Shown here one piece after another: positions 62,302-64,000 of a DNA stretch of 64,000 nucleotides. Source of the stretch: Microbacterium sp. MM2322 (GTDB lineage Bacteria > Actinomycetota > Actinomycetes > Actinomycetales > Microbacteriaceae); NCBI RefSeq assembly GCF_964186585.1, contig NZ_OZ075067.1, positions 2,852,001-2,916,000 on the forward strand, read 5' to 3'. Numbering within the stretch: the stretch's first letter is position 1; each line of letters opens with the position of its first letter. The position numbers and the translations under genes are program-made. Below the pieces are notes generated by a model. It made no database searches. It had not been told where the DNA came from and saw nothing but the letters and a program-made list of their open reading frames with translations.

Positions 62302-63021
62302 ATGTCATCTTCCCCTCCGCGCATCGTCCTCGTCCACGGCGCCTGGTCCGGCCCGTGGGTGTTCGACCGGCTCACCGCACAGCTGCGGGGGCGCGGCTTC
62401 GACGTGGACACCGTCACACTCCCGAGCGTCGGCGGCACCGTCGACATGCTCGCCGATGCCGAGGCCATCACGGCGAGACTGGATGCCGCGACGGGCCCGG
62501 TCACGCTCATCGCCCATTCCTACGGCGGCATCCCGACCACGCAGGCCGGGGATCACCCGGCCGTCGAACGGATCGTCTACATCGCCGCGTTCGCTCTCGA
62601 CGAGGGCGAGTCCCTGCAGGGGTCGCTGGGCGGCAGCATCCCGGATTTCTGGGGCGTCGCCGACGGCATGGTGTCGTTGGGACGATCCCGCGAGGAGCGG
62701 ATCGCGATGGCGTCAGCCGATCTGCCCGAGGATGCACCGGCCGAGCTCGCGGTCGCACTCGCCGACATGTTCCAGCCGCAGTCGCTCACCGCTTTCACGA
62801 CGCCGGTCAACCGCGTCCCCGCCTGGAAGACGAAGCCCACGACCTACATCCTCGCCGAGCAGGACCAGCTCGTTCCCCCCGCCTTCCAGGAGCATGTGGC
62901 GGCCCGCGCCGGCGCGCACGTCATCCGCGTGAACACCGGTCACACGCCGTTCGAGGAAGACCCGAGCTGGTTCGCCGACCTGCTCGTCGGCGTCGTCACC
63001 GCCGAACGGACGGTGGCGTGA
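62302..63021 (+). CDS. Alpha/beta hydrolase
   Basis: 239 aa. Oxyanion loop HGAW (12-15), nucleophile elbow AHSYGG (Ser about 73), acid in LAEQDQL, and catalytic His in NTGHTPFEE (about 214). Similar to salicylate esterase-like and EstC-type hydrolases. Cytosolic, no signal peptide. Its stop overlaps the ATG of the aldehyde dehydrogenase by one base (TGATG), suggesting a two-step degradation path (ester or lactone, then aldehyde), which is inference. Confidence 0.88.
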   Translation: MSSSPPRIVLVHGAWSGPWVFDRLTAQLRGRGFDVDTVTLPSVGGTVDMLADAEAITARLDAATGPVTLIAHSYGGIPTTQAGDHPAVERIVYIAAFALDEGESLQGSLGGSIPDFWGVADGMVSLGRSREERIAMASADLPEDAPAELAVALADMFQPQSLTAFTTPVNRVPAWKTKPTTYILAEQDQLVPPAFQEHVAARAGAHVIRVNTGHTPFEEDPSWFADLLVGVVTAERTVA

Positions 63022-64000
63022 TGCTCACCGGTCAGACCACCCTCGCTTTCCCCGGCCGCCTGTTCATCGGAGGGAGCTGGCACGATGCCGCCGACGGCGG
63101 CCGCATGGACGTCATCGCTCCGTCGACGGGCGAGAAGATCACGGACGTCGCGAAGGCCACCGTCGCCGATGTGGATGCCGCTGTCAGCGCCGCGCGGCGG
63201 GCGTTCGACGAGGGCCCCTGGCCACGGATGTCGAGCCGGGAGCGTGCCCGCATCCTGCAGCGCGCGTACACGCTGATGCGGGAGCGCAGCGAGGAGCTCG
63301 CCCAGCTCGAGAGCCTCGATGTCGGCAAGCCGATCACGTTCGCGCGGGTCGTCGACGTCAACAACGCCGCCGAGCTGTACGAGTACTACGCGGCGCTCGG
63401 CCACCACCTCGACGGCGACGTGCGCGAGATCACCGGCGACGCCCACGCCTATGTGCGGAGCGAACCGCTCGGCGTCGTCGCCGCGATCACGCCCTTCAAC
63501 TTCCCCCTGATCCTCTCGAGCACGAAGATCGCGCCGGCGCTCGTCGCGGGCAACACCGTCGTGCACAAGCCCGCGAGCGACACCCCGCTGAGCGCCCTGT
63601 TCATGGCGGAGCTGCTGCGCGACGCGGGCGTTCCCGAGGGCGTCTTCAACGTCGTCACCGGACCGGGCTCGACCCTCGGCGACCACCTCGTCGGGCACCC
63701 CGACGTCGACAAGGTCGCCTTCACGGGCTCCACCGACATCGGCGCCCACGCGGCCGCCCTCGCCGGCCGCAGTCTGACTCCCTTCACGGCAGAGCTCGGC
63801 GGGAACGCCGCGAACATCCTCTTCGCCGACGCCGACCTCGACCGCGCGATCCACACCGTCATCTCGGCGTTCGTGTTCAACGCGGGGCAGTTCTGCATGG
63901 CGGGTCCGCGCCTGCTGGTCGAACGATCCCTCTACGGGGTGGTCCTCGGCATCCTGAAGGATGCGGTTCCCCACGTCCCGTTCGGCGACATCGCCGACCC
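63021..64000 (+). CDS. NAD(P)-dependent aldehyde dehydrogenase (3'-truncated by window edge)
   Basis: The first 326 codons are visible. ALDH superfamily: TPFNFPL, GNTVVHKPAS (NAD-binding Lys), FTGSTDIG, general base Glu258 in ELGGN, and catalytic Cys292 in FNAGQFC. The gene starts at ATG 63021 within the TGATG overlap with the hydrolase. The frame runs open to the end of the window. Oxidises an aldehyde to the acid; substrate unknown. Confidence 0.92.
   Translation, partial: MLTGQTTLAFPGRLFIGGSWHDAADGGRMDVIAPSTGEKITDVAKATVADVDAAVSAARRAFDEGPWPRMSSRERARILQRAYTLMRERSEELAQLESLDVGKPITFARVVDVNNAAELYEYYAALGHHLDGDVREITGDAHAYVRSEPLGVVAAITPFNFPLILSSTKIAPALVAGNTVVHKPASDTPLSALFMAELLRDAGVPEGVFNVVTGPGSTLGDHLVGHPDVDKVAFTGSTDIGAHAAALAGRSLTPFTAELGGNAANILFADADLDRAIHTVISAFVFNAGQFCMAGPRLLVERSLYGVVLGILKDAVPHVPFGDIAD

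Overview
The window is very GC-rich chromosomal DNA from an actinobacterium. Most likely it is a member of the Microbacteriaceae, close to Microbacterium. The reasons are the dnaK-grpE-dnaJ-hspR heat-shock operon with HspR-type (HAIR) operators, a DUF222/HNH endonuclease gene, a type III polyketide synthase/UbiA cluster of the kind common in that family, ROK and TetR regulated glycosidase loci, and the constant use of GGATGCC/GCATCC codon pairs. This placement is inference from gene content; there is no rRNA or marker phylogeny in the window. Both ends cut a gene: an ABC-2 permease at the left and an aldehyde dehydrogenase at the right.

Layout. 1-8.7 kb: ABC permease, Ser/Thr kinase, GH15 glucoamylase-like enzyme divergent from a glucose-6-phosphate dehydrogenase, nitroreductase, and an orphan membrane histidine kinase. 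8.8-13.2 kb: a compact biosynthetic cluster (type III PKS, methyltransferase, FAD monooxygenase; convergent HAD phosphatase and UbiA prenyltransferase) whose content resembles the agq cluster for prenylated alkyl hydroquinones. 13.4-19.5 kb: HNH protein, acetyltransferase, ClpB under a HAIR operator, a GlxA-type regulator and small membrane proteins. 19.5-24.8 kb: two GT4 glycosyltransferases, a secreted nuclease/phosphatase-fold protein, and a DUF559 gene bracketed by two copies of a palindromic repeat. 24.9-28.9 kb: hspR-dnaJ-grpE-dnaK. 29-31 kb: a UMF1-type transporter and an F420-dependent-type NADP reductase.

31-44 kb is a carbohydrate region. A GH95 alpha-fucosidase is divergent from a tightly coupled operon (ROK regulator, amino-sugar kinase, NagB deaminase, GH2 beta-galactosidase). 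After a MarR/His-rich pair and dCTP deaminase comes a GH42 beta-galactosidase divergent from a TetR regulator. Together these could strip fucose and galactose from glycans and send the amino sugar to fructose-6-phosphate. 44-47.7 kb: zinc alcohol dehydrogenase, a LysR regulator divergent from an MFS exporter, and a small membrane protein.

47.7-52.8 kb: a 5-kb island inserted at the 3' end of a tRNA-Gly(CCC) gene. It is bounded by perfect 35-bp direct repeats, is visibly lower in GC, and carries five poorly characterised genes (a HEPN-like protein, a translationally coupled pair, an unrecognised protein and a DUF1963-like protein) with no integrase. It is the best candidate here for an undescribed system. 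52.9-58.8 kb: small membrane proteins and a lipoprotein, an arsenic operon (acr3, arsR-arsC fusion, arsC) and CorA with a structured leader. 58.8-64 kb: a ZapE/AFG1-like ATPase, a large AAA-LuxR regulator, an alpha/beta hydrolase and an aldehyde dehydrogenase.
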